Positions 1 to 5,744 are shown, counted from the first letter of the stretch. The stretch is DNA of 7,066 bases from an uncultured Bacilli bacterium (GCA_947623845.1 CANQHM010000054.1:1-7066); one strand, 5' to 3'. The notes: generated from the sequence alone by a model not told the origin. A program made the numbers and translations.

Positions 1-51
1 AAGATAGTGGGAAAAAGATACGAAAATTTAAATGAAAAAAAAGTTAAATAA
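1..51 (+). CDS. 3' end of an upstream gene (partial, unidentified)
   Basis: Frame 1 is open from the first base to a TAA at 49-51 and reads KIVGKRYENLNEKKVK, a lysine-rich tail typical of a bacterial C-terminus. A good intrinsic terminator starts at the stop codon, which supports a gene ending here on the plus strand. The other two plus frames close earlier (TAG at 5-7, TGA at 33-35). Sixteen residues are too few to name a family. Confidence 0.4.
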   Translation, partial: KIVGKRYENLNEKKVK

Positions 52-78
52 AGGGTTGTCAAAATCCTTTTTTTGTTT
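50..78 (+). terminator. Intrinsic terminator of the upstream gene
   Basis: AAAGGGTT (50-57) pairs with AATCCTTT (63-70) around loop GTCAA, with one G-U pair, and runs into a T-tract (68-74). It begins on the last bases of the stop codon at 49-51, so it isolates the upstream gene from the transposon-type gene that follows. Confidence 0.65.
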
Positions 79-110
79 TATAAGAAAGTTCATAATATTT
101 AAAAAAATAC

Positions 111-140
111 TTGACGAACGCAAGTTTGCAGATGTATAAT
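111..140 (+). promoter_or_regulatory. Promoter of tnpB
   Basis: TTGACG (111-116, 5/6 to the -35 consensus) and a perfect TATAAT (135-140) are separated by 18 bp. Transcription would start near 147, giving a short leader with AGGAG at 150-154, eight bases before the tnpB ATG. The -35 overlaps the possible left-end hairpin at 109-125. It is undecided whether this promoter belongs to the element or was captured from the host. Confidence 0.65.
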
Positions 141-162
141 TATTCCACGAGGAGAAATAGTT

Positions 163-1299
163 ATGATTATTAATAAAGCTTATAAAATTAGAATGTACCC
201 TAATGAATATCAAAAAGAATTAATTAATAAAACTATTGGGTGTACTAGATTCATTTATAATTATATGTTAAATAAGAAAAAAGATAATATACATTTATCG
301 AATTTTGATTTAATTAAACAAATTCCATCTTTAACTATTTATTATCCTTTTCTAAAAGAAGTAGACGTTTGTGCTTTAAGATGTACATTATTTGATTTAG
401 ATAATGGGTTTAAAAAGTATTTTAATAAAAAAGCTGGTTATCCTAAGTTTAAGGCTAAAGGAGTAAATGATAGTTATCGTACAACTTATGTTAAAAATAA
501 ATATAAAGATAAAGTTTATGAAAATATAAAATTAGATTTAATAAATAGAAAGATAACTTTACCTAAATTAAAAGAAGTAAAAATAAGGGGATACAGACAC
601 TTAACAGAAGTAGATGGAAGAATACTTAATGCTACTATTTCTAAAGTAGCAGATAAATATTATGTATCAGTATGTGTAGAAGAAGAATTAAATATAAAAG
701 AAGTAATTCCATCAAGTGTTGTAGGAATAGATGTAGGAATAAAAAGTTTAGTAACAACTAGTGATGGAACTACTTATGGTAATCCTAATTACTTAAATAA
801 ATATGAAAAGAGAATAAAGAGATTACAAAGAGATTTATCTAGAAAAATAAAGAATAGTAATAACTATTATAAAACTAAAATGAAATTAGAAGAAGTATAT
901 AGAAAATTAAAAAATGCAAGAACTAAAACAAATGAAGAAATAGTAAGTAAAATAGTAAATGATTATGATATTATAATAAGCGAAGATTTAAGTATTAAAA
1001 AAATGATAGAAGAAACTAAAAAATATTTAAGAAAATCTATAACTAATTCCACAATGGGAGACATAATAAGAAGATTAAAATATAAATGTCTATGGTTAGG
1101 TAAGAAATTTTATCAAGTAAATAGATATTATGCCAGTAGTCAGATATGTTCAAGATGTAATCATAAAGATATAGAAATGAAAGACTTAAGCAAGAGGAAA
1201 TATAAATGTAGTAATTGTGGATTAGAAATAGATAGAGATGTAAATGCCAGTATAAATATAATGGTTGAAGGATTATTTAAAAATTATCAATTTAATTAA
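163..1299 (+). CDS. tnpB: TnpB RNA-guided endonuclease, IS200/IS605 family (OrfB)
   Basis: This is a full-length TnpB of 378 residues, typical for compact family members. The N-terminal helix-turn-helix region (OrfB_HTH) begins KAYKIRMYPNEYQ, followed by the central OrfB domain. All three RuvC acids are visible: D190 (VVGIDVG), E274 (IIISEDLS) and D359 (DRDVNAS). The C-terminal zinc ribbon has C329/C332 and C349/C352 (CSRC...CSNCG). Known members use an omega RNA from their own 3' end to cut DNA beside a short TAM, which keeps the element at donor sites after excision. The start at 163 is supported by AGGAG at 150-154. The 3' end abuts the predicted omega RNA at about 1310-1412. Nothing suggests decay: there is no frameshift or missing catalytic residue, so it should be active if transcribed. 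Confidence 0.93.
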   Translation: MIINKAYKIRMYPNEYQKELINKTIGCTRFIYNYMLNKKKDNIHLSNFDLIKQIPSLTIYYPFLKEVDVCALRCTLFDLDNGFKKYFNKKAGYPKFKAKGVNDSYRTTYVKNKYKDKVYENIKLDLINRKITLPKLKEVKIRGYRHLTEVDGRILNATISKVADKYYVSVCVEEELNIKEVIPSSVVGIDVGIKSLVTTSDGTTYGNPNYLNKYEKRIKRLQRDLSRKIKNSNNYYKTKMKLEEVYRKLKNARTKTNEEIVSKIVNDYDIIISEDLSIKKMIEETKKYLRKSITNSTMGDIIRRLKYKCLWLGKKFYQVNRYYASSQICSRCNHKDIEMKDLSKRKYKCSNCGLEIDRDVNASINIMVEGLFKNYQFN

Positions 1300-1309
1300 T
1301 AAAATATAA

Positions 1310-1412
1310 ATAAAAAATAAAGTACGGTCGCGACAATCGGAATTTAGGCTTGTGGAGGAGGAAACTCCAATGAAGCAAGAAAAAGAAATCGTGAGGTTTC
1401 TTACGATAAAAC
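1310..1412 (+). ncRNA. Predicted omega RNA (reRNA) scaffold / right end of the TnpB element
   Basis: This stretch just after the tnpB stop is visibly richer in G and C than its surroundings. It has the layout common to right ends of TnpB elements in Bacillota: a GTCGCGAC palindrome (1327-1334), a hairpin TGGAG/CTCCA (1353-1357 with 1365-1369, loop GAGGAAA), the phrase ATGAAGCAAGAA, and a last hairpin ATCGTGAG/CTTACGAT (1388-1395 with 1400-1407, one G-U pair, loop GTTT). In characterised systems the scaffold stops at the element's right boundary and the RNA continues into flanking DNA as the guide. The guide here would begin shortly after 1407, within about 1408-1440. The exact boundary is not known. 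Confidence 0.7.
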
Positions 1413-1429
1413 AAAAATGATTTTAGTTA

Positions 1430-1458
1430 TTTAGTTTTATCTTATGTTCTTGTAGAAT
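1430..1458 (+). promoter_or_regulatory. Possible weak promoter of typA
   Basis: TAGAAT (1453-1458, 5/6 to the -10 consensus) has a poor -35 match TTTAGT (1430-1435) at 17 bp. It would give a leader of roughly 25 bases carrying GGGGAAG (1479-1485) before the ATG at 1491. No better promoter is seen between the right end of the TnpB element and typA. Read-through from the tnpB promoter is the alternative. Confidence 0.3.
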
Positions 1459-1490
1459 TTTAAAAGTGCTTAAGAAATGGGGAAGTTTAT

Positions 1491-3302
1491 ATGGATAAGA
1501 TTATTAATATAGCAGTTGTAGCGCACGTTGATGCAGGGAAGAGTACCTTAGTAGATGCTTTACTTAATCAAAATGGTGTGTTTAGAGAAAATGAAGTAGT
1601 AAATGATTGTGTTATGGATAGTAATGATCTAGAACGCGAAAGAGGTATTACTATTTATTCTAAAAACTGTGCTATAAGATATAAAGATTATAAAATTAAT
1701 ATTGTAGATACACCAGGTCATGCGGATTTTAGTAGTGAAGTAGAAAGAATAATGCGGACGGTTGATACAGTTATATTACTTGTTGATGCGGCGGAAGGAC
1801 CTATGCCACAGACGAGATTTGTTCTTAAAAAAGCCTTAGAACAAAATTTAAAACCAATTTTATTTATTAATAAAGTAGATAAGAAAGATGCAAGGCCAGA
1901 AGCAGTAGTCGATATGACATTTGATTTATTTATGGAATTAAATGCGAATGATGAACAACTAGATTTTCCAATAGTATATGGAATAGCAAGAGAGGGTAAA
2001 TCTTCTTTAACGTTAGATAAAATGGAAGATAATATTGCACCACTTCTAGATACAGTTTTAAAACAAGTTAAACCTTTCGAGGGAGACGAAAACGATAACT
2101 TACAATTACAAGTATCACAATTAGATTATGATTCATTTATTGGAAGACTTGGGATTGGAAGAATTACTAAAGGGATGATTAAAACTGGTGAAGTTGTAAG
2201 TCTTGCAAGAAATGATGGTAAGTTAGAAAGCTTTAGAATTACAAAGTTATTTGTTAATGAGGGGATTAAACGTGTTGAAGTAGATAAAGCTTATTATGGC
2301 GATATTGTTATAGTAGCAGGATGTGCCGATATTTCAATTGGAGATACGATATGTAGTAAAGATAAGATTGATGCTCTACCTCCTATTGAAATTGAAAGAC
2401 CAACACTATCTATGAATTTTATGGTTAACTCTTCACCTTTTGCAGGTCAAAGTGGAAAATTCTTAACAAGTCGGCATATTAAAGAAAGACTAGAAAAAGA
2501 ACTGGAAACTAATGTAGGATTAGAAGTAGAAGAGTTACCAGGAACTGATGGTTTTAAAGTAAGTGGTAGAGGAGAACTTCACTTATCGATACTTCTAGAA
2601 AATATGAGAAGAGAAGGTTACGAATTATGTGTATCTAAACCTGAAGTATTATTAGAAGAAATTGATGGAGTTAAATGTGAACCTTTTGAAAAAGTAATTG
2701 TTAATACACCAAGTGATTATGCTTCAACGGTTATTTCCGATTTACAAGAGAGAAAAGCAACATTAGAAATGATGACGAATAGTAGTAGTGATGAAGGATA
2801 TGTTCATTTAGAGTTTATGGCTCCAACTAGAGGATTAATAGGTTACCGTAGTGCGTTTATTACGAATACTAAAGGGGAAGGAATCATGGTAAGAAGTTTT
2901 GATTCTTATAAACCTTATGTTGGTAATATTACGGAAAGAAAAAATGGGGTTTTAGTTTCTATGGAAACTGGTAAGACTTTAGGTTATTCGTTATGGAATT
3001 TACAAGATAGAGGAACTTTAATAGTTGGACCAGCGGAAGATGTTTATGTGGGAATGATTGTTGGTATAAATAACCGCGATAATGATTTAAATGTTAATCC
3101 ATGTAAGAATAAAGAAATGTCTAATACTAGAAGTAAATCAGCTGATGATGCAATTGCTTTAGTACCACCTAAAACATTTACGTTAGAAGAAGCTTTAGAG
3201 TTTATAGCTGATGATGAATATGTAGAAATTACCCCAAGTAGTATTAGAATGCGTAAAAAAGTTTTAGATCCTAATGAAAGATATAGATTAAATAGAAAAT
3301 AG
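1491..3302 (+). CDS. typA: Ribosome-associated translational GTPase TypA/BipA
   Basis: The 603-residue length matches the TypA/BipA family (about 605-615). The GTPase domain has G1 AHVDAGKS (11-18), the G2 region ERERGIT (48-54), G3 DTPGH (73-77) and G4 NKVD (127-130). The segment from VMDSNDLERERGIT through GPMPQTRFVLKKALE and the ARPEAVVD/ANDEQLDFPIVY stretch is diagnostic of BipA, as opposed to EF-G or Tet(M). The EF-G-like domains III and V and the BipA-specific C-terminal domain follow (GRGELHLSILLENMRREGYE, APTRGLIGYRSAF, NTRSKSADDA). BipA binds the 70S ribosome at the EF-G site and aids 50S assembly and growth under stress or cold. One oddity is that G1 reads HVDAGKS where most BipA proteins have HVDHGKT. 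The start has GGGGAAG at 1479-1485. A terminator overlaps the stop, so it is probably monocistronic. Confidence 0.96.
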   Translation: MDKIINIAVVAHVDAGKSTLVDALLNQNGVFRENEVVNDCVMDSNDLERERGITIYSKNCAIRYKDYKINIVDTPGHADFSSEVERIMRTVDTVILLVDAAEGPMPQTRFVLKKALEQNLKPILFINKVDKKDARPEAVVDMTFDLFMELNANDEQLDFPIVYGIAREGKSSLTLDKMEDNIAPLLDTVLKQVKPFEGDENDNLQLQVSQLDYDSFIGRLGIGRITKGMIKTGEVVSLARNDGKLESFRITKLFVNEGIKRVEVDKAYYGDIVIVAGCADISIGDTICSKDKIDALPPIEIERPTLSMNFMVNSSPFAGQSGKFLTSRHIKERLEKELETNVGLEVEELPGTDGFKVSGRGELHLSILLENMRREGYELCVSKPEVLLEEIDGVKCEPFEKVIVNTPSDYASTVISDLQERKATLEMMTNSSSDEGYVHLEFMAPTRGLIGYRSAFITNTKGEGIMVRSFDSYKPYVGNITERKNGVLVSMETGKTLGYSLWNLQDRGTLIVGPAEDVYVGMIVGINNRDNDLNVNPCKNKEMSNTRSKSADDAIALVPPKTFTLEEALEFIADDEYVEITPSSIRMRKKVLDPNERYRLNRK

Positions 3303-3329
3303 TAAGAATTTTTGTTCTTACTATTTTTT
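3296..3329 (+). terminator. Intrinsic terminator of typA overlapping its stop codon
   Basis: TAGTAAGAA (3300-3308), which includes the typA stop codon, pairs perfectly with TTCTTACTA (3315-3323). The stem can extend by four A-T pairs (3296-3299 with 3324-3327). The right arm continues into six Ts (3324-3329). Loop: TTTTTG. Confidence 0.85.
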
Positions 3330-3330
3330 G

Positions 3331-3339
3331 TGATATCAT
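3331..3339 (+). promoter_or_regulatory. Extended -10 of a small transcription unit
   Basis: TGATATCAT fits TGn-TATCAT, an extended -10 element (TATCAT at 3334-3339). No good -35 is present; the region upstream is the typA terminator. Transcription would start near 3346. The bases also form a tandem TGATATCAT/TGATATCA (3331-3347), so a regulator site is possible. It would drive the hairpin and small open frame at 3380. Confidence 0.4.
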
Positions 3340-3379
3340 TGATATCAAAATGTCTGTTTTAGAAAGGGGTTTTAGAAAC

Positions 3380-3460
3380 ATGGAATATCTTATTATGCTA
3401 GTTGTTATCCTTATGTTAATTGCTTACATAATCAACAACAATAATAATAAGATATTCCAT
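3380..3460 (+). repeat. Long near-perfect hairpin (17-bp perfect base stem)
   Basis: ATGGAATATCTTATTAT (3380-3396) is the exact reverse complement of ATAATAAGATATTCCAT (3444-3460). Inside the 47-base loop two further perfect stems nest: GTTGTT/AACAAC (3401-3406 with 3434-3439) and TTATGT/ACATAA (3411-3416 with 3426-3431), with a nine-base apical loop. That gives 29 pairs in 81 bases, far beyond chance even in AT-rich DNA. It may be the body of a small RNA, a structure that hides the ATG at 3380, or a miniature palindromic element. Confidence 0.8.
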
Positions 3461-3610
3461 ATAGTAAATAAACTATTTAAGAGTACCATATTCCTGCATG
3501 GTATCTTTTTTATTTACTACATATATATTATATACATAAGTTTACTAAAAATGCAACTAAAAGTTTTAAAAATTATTGTATATTTTTGTTATCTTTTTCT
3601 TCTATTATAA
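3380..3610 (+). CDS. Possible small hydrophobic peptide (doubtful)
   Basis: From ATG 3380 the frame encodes 76 residues: a hydrophobic helix (MEYLIMLVVILMLIAYII), an Asn/Lys-rich linker, then a second very hydrophobic stretch. I prefer 3380 to an in-frame ATG at 3350 because AAAGGGG (3363-3369) lies ten bases upstream. A small-membrane-peptide gene, for example of the type I toxin kind, is possible but no family is recognised. Against a 76-residue product, a hairpin plus T-tract at 3479-3512 would end the mRNA before the stop codon, and the last 38 bases overlap the convergent XRE gene. The first half lies inside a strong inverted repeat, so the open frame may be a by-product of RNA structure. 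Confidence 0.25.
   Translation: MEYLIMLVVILMLIAYIINNNNNKIFHIVNKLFKSTIFLHGIFFIYYIYIIYISLLKMQLKVLKIIVYFCYLFLLL
3479..3512 (+). terminator. Probable terminator of the small unit at 3346
   Basis: TACCAT (3484-3489) pairs with ATGGTA (3498-3503) around loop ATTCCTGC-like bases 3490-3497. The stem is extended by G3483-T3504 and, past a bulged A, by AAG/CTT (3479-3481 with 3505-3507). A run of Ts (3506-3511) follows. Together with the extended -10 at 3331 it would define a transcript of about 165 bases. On the minus strand it lacks a T-tract, so it would not terminate the XRE gene. Confidence 0.55.
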
Positions 3611-3803
3611 TTTTAATATTAAATTTTTTACACATATCAATGAAATCATTTAAAAACATACGATTACGTCCATTTTCAATATTATTAATACTATCTCTAC
3701 TTCTATTTAATAAACGGCCAAATTCAGTTTGATTTAAATCAGTATATTCCCTTATCATCTTAATAAGTTCTTTAGGTTCGTAGTTATTGGCAATTATTTT
3801 CAT
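3573..3803 (-). CDS. Small XRE-family HTH transcriptional regulator
   Basis: This 76-residue protein is almost entirely one Cro/C1-type helix-turn-helix domain. After a short N-terminus, the fold spans about residues 10-60: helix 2 QTEFGRLL (25-32), the turn, recognition helix SRDSINNIENG (35-45), then FLNDFIDMCKKFNIKI, which matches the usual closing helices. The C-terminus is a short charged tail without an effector domain. The start ATG (3803) is preceded on its strand by GAGGTG. It is transcribed away from the large exported-protein gene at 3922, and the 118-base gap holds a perfect palindrome with an added half-site. It is therefore likely a repressor of that gene and perhaps of itself. 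A Xre antitoxin-like role was considered, but no toxin partner is adjacent. Confidence 0.85.
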   Translation of the reverse strand: MKIIANNYEPKELIKMIREYTDLNQTEFGRLLNRSRDSINNIENGRNRMFLNDFIDMCKKFNIKIIIEEKDNKNIQ

Positions 3804-3850
3804 ATTACACCTCGATTTTTATGTTAGCAAATAGCGTCTTTATTTAGCAT

Positions 3851-3896
3851 TTTTGAGTATTGACAATACTCAAAATAATTGTGTATAATTGAGTAT
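3851..3896. promoter_or_regulatory. Predicted operator: perfect palindrome plus a third half-site
   Basis: TTTTGAGTATTG (3851-3862) and CAATACTCAAAA (3864-3875) are perfect reverse complements around one central A (3863). The core half-site TTGAGTAT occurs at 3853-3860, inverted at 3866-3873, and again as a direct copy at 3889-3896. The palindrome covers the -35 of the downstream gene and the third copy covers its expected start point. This is a classic layout for repression by a dimeric Cro/C1-type protein, and the only such gene nearby is the divergent XRE gene at 3573-3803. Confidence 0.75.
3860..3889 (+). promoter_or_regulatory. Strong promoter of the exported lectin-like gene
   Basis: Both boxes are perfect consensus: TTGACA (3860-3865) and TATAAT (3884-3889), separated by 18 bp. 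Transcription should start near 3896, giving a 26-base leader with GAGGTGAT (3911-3918). A consensus promoter buried in a palindromic operator suggests a gene that is strongly expressed when derepressed. Confidence 0.85.
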
Positions 3897-3921
3897 AGAT
3901 AGTAATCATTGAGGTGATGAT

Positions 3922-5679
3922 ATGAAAGGATTTAATCCAGAGAAAGAATTAAAGAAAATAAGAAAGGGAAATAAGAATAAGGTATTGTATAGTATTATAG
4001 CACTCTTATTAATTGTAGCAGTAGGAAGTACTTATGCACTATACCAAGTAAGACACACTAATAAGTTAGTGTTTAATACAGTAGGTGAATTTAAAAAGAG
4101 AGATATTATCTTATCGGTATTAGTAGATGGAGAAACTAAAAGTGAGTTTCCAGGTAAAAATGATGGTTATGTTTTTGATAATATACAATGTGATAAACCT
4201 GGTATACAAGCAAGTTTTAATAATGAAACATGGAAACTTACTTTAACAACTGGTACTACTAATAAATGCACAGTTAAGTTTATTACTAAACCATATATGG
4301 ATGGTAGTGGGGCGAACTACCCTGATTTATTCCAAGGATTGATTCCAATAAGATATAATAATGATAAAATATACATCGCAGATTATAAAGAAAAATGGTA
4401 CGATTACAACAATAATGAATGGGCGAATGCGGTATTAATAGATCACAATAATCCTGAAGTAATGGAGAAATTTTATACTGATGGAAAGTTAAATGTAAAT
4501 ACGGAAATAACAACAGATGACATACTTCAAATGTATGTATGGATACCAAGATATAAATATGAGTTGTGGAATGTTAATAATGAATCCAAACCAAAACAAT
4601 TAATAAATATCAAATTTGAAAATACTATTGAAACCACAGGAGAAGTATCTTGTACATATACTGATATGAAAGATGGAACAGTATTAGAAGATTGTAAAAA
4701 TGCTGAAAATGGTAATTGGTATACTCATCCAGCATTTACTTTCGGGAATACACAACTAAGAGGTATATGGGTAGGAAAATTTGAATCAAGTGATCCAACT
4801 AATCCAAATGGAAGAACATATATGAATCAAATAAATGAAATTACAATATTGCCTGATAAAACATCGATACCAAGAAATAATGTAAAGACAATTTTTTATG
4901 CTGAAAGGAACATAGAGAGTGTAGGAAATAAATATAATCTAAATTCTAATGAAATAGATACGCATATGATGAAGAATATTGAATGGGGCGCAGTAGCATA
5001 TTTAACCCAAAGTATTTATGGCATATATAAAGATGAAAATACTTGTAATATAGTGGGGATGACAAAAGAAGATTGCGAAGTATGGATTAACAATACAGCT
5101 CAAGGTGGTGGAATATCTGGAGTATTATACGCATATGGGGGAACATATACTGGCTGTGTAGGTGAAAGTGTAAGTGCAGCAGTCAAATGGAATGTGGATG
5201 ATAATTCTCCAGCAAAATGTGATGTAGATAAAGTATGGAATACCACAAATGGGGTAAAAGCAAGTACAACGGGAAATATGTATGGAATATATGATATGAA
5301 TGGAGGAGGAGCTGAATATGTTATGGGAGCTATAGTTAATAAAACGGGTGGCGGTTTATACACGGGATCTCTAGCAAATGTATTACTTGAATCAAAATAT
5401 TATGATATGTATACATTTAGTGAGGATTACTTAAATCATGCAAGAGGACATCTAGGAGATGCTACAAGAGAAATATTACAGATATTTGGAAACTCTCCTG
5501 GTGGATGGAATAGAGATTATTCAAACTTTCCTAATGTTACTTCTAGTGCCGTTTCTCCTTGGTTTCGACGTGGTGGAGAACATTGTGTTAGTACCTTATC
5601 AGGTGTATTCGGATTCAGTACAATCGGTGATGGTCCATTCCAAGATCTTACGTTCCGTTCAGTTTTATCCGCTGCATAG
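3922..5679 (+). CDS. Exported surface protein with C-type-lectin/FGE-like C-terminal domain; candidate DGR target
   Basis: This 585-residue protein has a basic N-terminus and a hydrophobic segment (21-34) ending GSTYALYQ, a signal peptide or membrane anchor with possible cleavage after A39, so it should face outside the cell. A small domain follows (about 45-122) with a Cys pair C90/C116. The rest resembles large secreted proteins of gut Bacillota: YPDLFQGLIPIRY (133-145), WIPRYKY (207-213), RGIWVGKFE (280-288), EWGAVAYLTQSIYG (354-367), then GNMYGIYDM...EYVMG (451-469), which matches the FGE/sulfatase-modifying and C-type-lectin fold. The C-terminus PWFRRGG (546-552)...GVFGF (561-565)...FRSVLS (578-583) is the layout of DGR variable-region proteins. 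The start is set by GAGGTGAT at 3911-3918. Expression is probably controlled by the divergent XRE repressor. Ligand unknown; adhesion or phage/host recognition is inference. Confidence 0.75.
   Translation: MKGFNPEKELKKIRKGNKNKVLYSIIALLLIVAVGSTYALYQVRHTNKLVFNTVGEFKKRDIILSVLVDGETKSEFPGKNDGYVFDNIQCDKPGIQASFNNETWKLTLTTGTTNKCTVKFITKPYMDGSGANYPDLFQGLIPIRYNNDKIYIADYKEKWYDYNNNEWANAVLIDHNNPEVMEKFYTDGKLNVNTEITTDDILQMYVWIPRYKYELWNVNNESKPKQLINIKFENTIETTGEVSCTYTDMKDGTVLEDCKNAENGNWYTHPAFTFGNTQLRGIWVGKFESSDPTNPNGRTYMNQINEITILPDKTSIPRNNVKTIFYAERNIESVGNKYNLNSNEIDTHMMKNIEWGAVAYLTQSIYGIYKDENTCNIVGMTKEDCEVWINNTAQGGGISGVLYAYGGTYTGCVGESVSAAVKWNVDDNSPAKCDVDKVWNTTNGVKASTTGNMYGIYDMNGGGAEYVMGAIVNKTGGGLYTGSLANVLLESKYYDMYTFSEDYLNHARGHLGDATREILQIFGNSPGGWNRDYSNFPNVTSSAVSPWFRRGGEHCVSTLSGVFGFSTIGDGPFQDLTFRSVLSAA
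5551..5679 (+). other. Candidate DGR variable region (VR) at the 3' end of the exported-protein gene
   Basis: The last ~129 bases are T/C/G-rich and A-poor (25 A by hand count) in a gene that is otherwise very A-rich. Twelve Arg codons before this segment are all AGA or AGG, whereas the three inside are CGA, CGT and CGT (5566-5571, 5734-relative codon 579 near 5656). DGRs replace template adenines at random, so loss of A in a lectin-fold C-terminus ending W-F-x-R-G-G...G-V-F-x-F...F-R-x-V-L is what a diversified VR should look like. Many codons end in T or C, as expected from AAT/AAC in the template (CAT, TGT, GTT, AGT, GAT, CTT). No template repeat or reverse transcriptase lies in this window. 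Confidence 0.45.
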
Positions 5680-5699
5680 TTAATTTACAAGATAGAATT

Positions 5700-5728
5700 A
5701 ATATCACTTATATAGTGGTATTTTTCTT
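5700..5728 (+). terminator. Intrinsic terminator of the exported-protein gene
   Basis: ATATCACT (5701-5708) pairs with AGTGGTAT (5714-5721) with one G-U pair and loop TATAT, then TTTTCTTT. It lies 21 bases after the stop codon and separates this gene from the membrane-protein operon. Confidence 0.7.
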
Positions 5729-5735
5729 TGTTATT

Positions 5736-5744
5736 TGGTATACT
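5736..5744 (+). promoter_or_regulatory. Extended -10 promoter of the membrane protein/phosphatase-like operon
   Basis: TGG-TATACT is an exact extended -10 (TGn followed by a 5/6 -10 box at 5739-5744). The -35 region falls in the terminator stem and is poor, which an extended -10 can compensate. The start would be near 5751, leaving a leader of about 18 bases with AGAGAAGG (5754-5761) before ATG 5769. Confidence 0.55.

Larger units (their letters stand above)
103..1412 (+). mobile_element. TnpB-only IS200/IS605-type (IS1341-like) element, ends approximate
   Basis: The element consists of an intact tnpB followed by a GC-richer structured right end. No Y1 tyrosine transposase (TnpA) gene is present, so mobility would need TnpA in trans. 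Candidate left-end structure: ACTTG (109-113) pairs with CAAGT (121-125), just downstream of TTTAA (98-102), a sequence used as target/TAM by some family members. Candidate right-end hairpin: 1388-1395 with 1400-1407. This family makes no target duplication, so the ends cannot be fixed from one copy; the coordinates are an estimate. It sits between a terminated upstream gene and typA, so insertion probably broke no coding sequence. Confidence 0.6.

Noticed and set aside
28..213. Minus-strand open frame of 61 codons
   Set aside because: It crosses the upstream gene's terminator and the tnpB promoter and start, has low-complexity Phe/Asn/Ser content, and has no ribosome-binding site I could see.
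3350..3379. ATG at 3350 as start of the small hydrophobic frame
   Set aside because: It would lie only a few bases from the predicted transcription start and has no Shine-Dalgarno, whereas ATG 3380 has AAAGGGG at a good distance.
4286..4549. Minus-strand open frame of 87 codons inside the exported-protein gene
   Set aside because: Antisense shadow of a well-supported gene; His/Tyr/Leu-rich composition with no domain.
5100..5363. Minus-strand open frame of 87 codons, Pro/Thr-rich
   Set aside because: Antisense shadow of the Gly-rich lectin-like region; the proline richness simply mirrors GGN codons.
3573..5679. Toxin-antitoxin pair (XRE protein as antitoxin)
   Set aside because: The partner is divergent, 585 residues and exported, unlike any toxin; no RelE/HigB- or HipA-like gene is adjacent.
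5459..5683. Plus-strand open frame of 74 codons overlapping the end of the exported-protein gene
   Set aside because: Alternate frame of the candidate variable region; it has no ribosome-binding site and the main frame has clear motifs.
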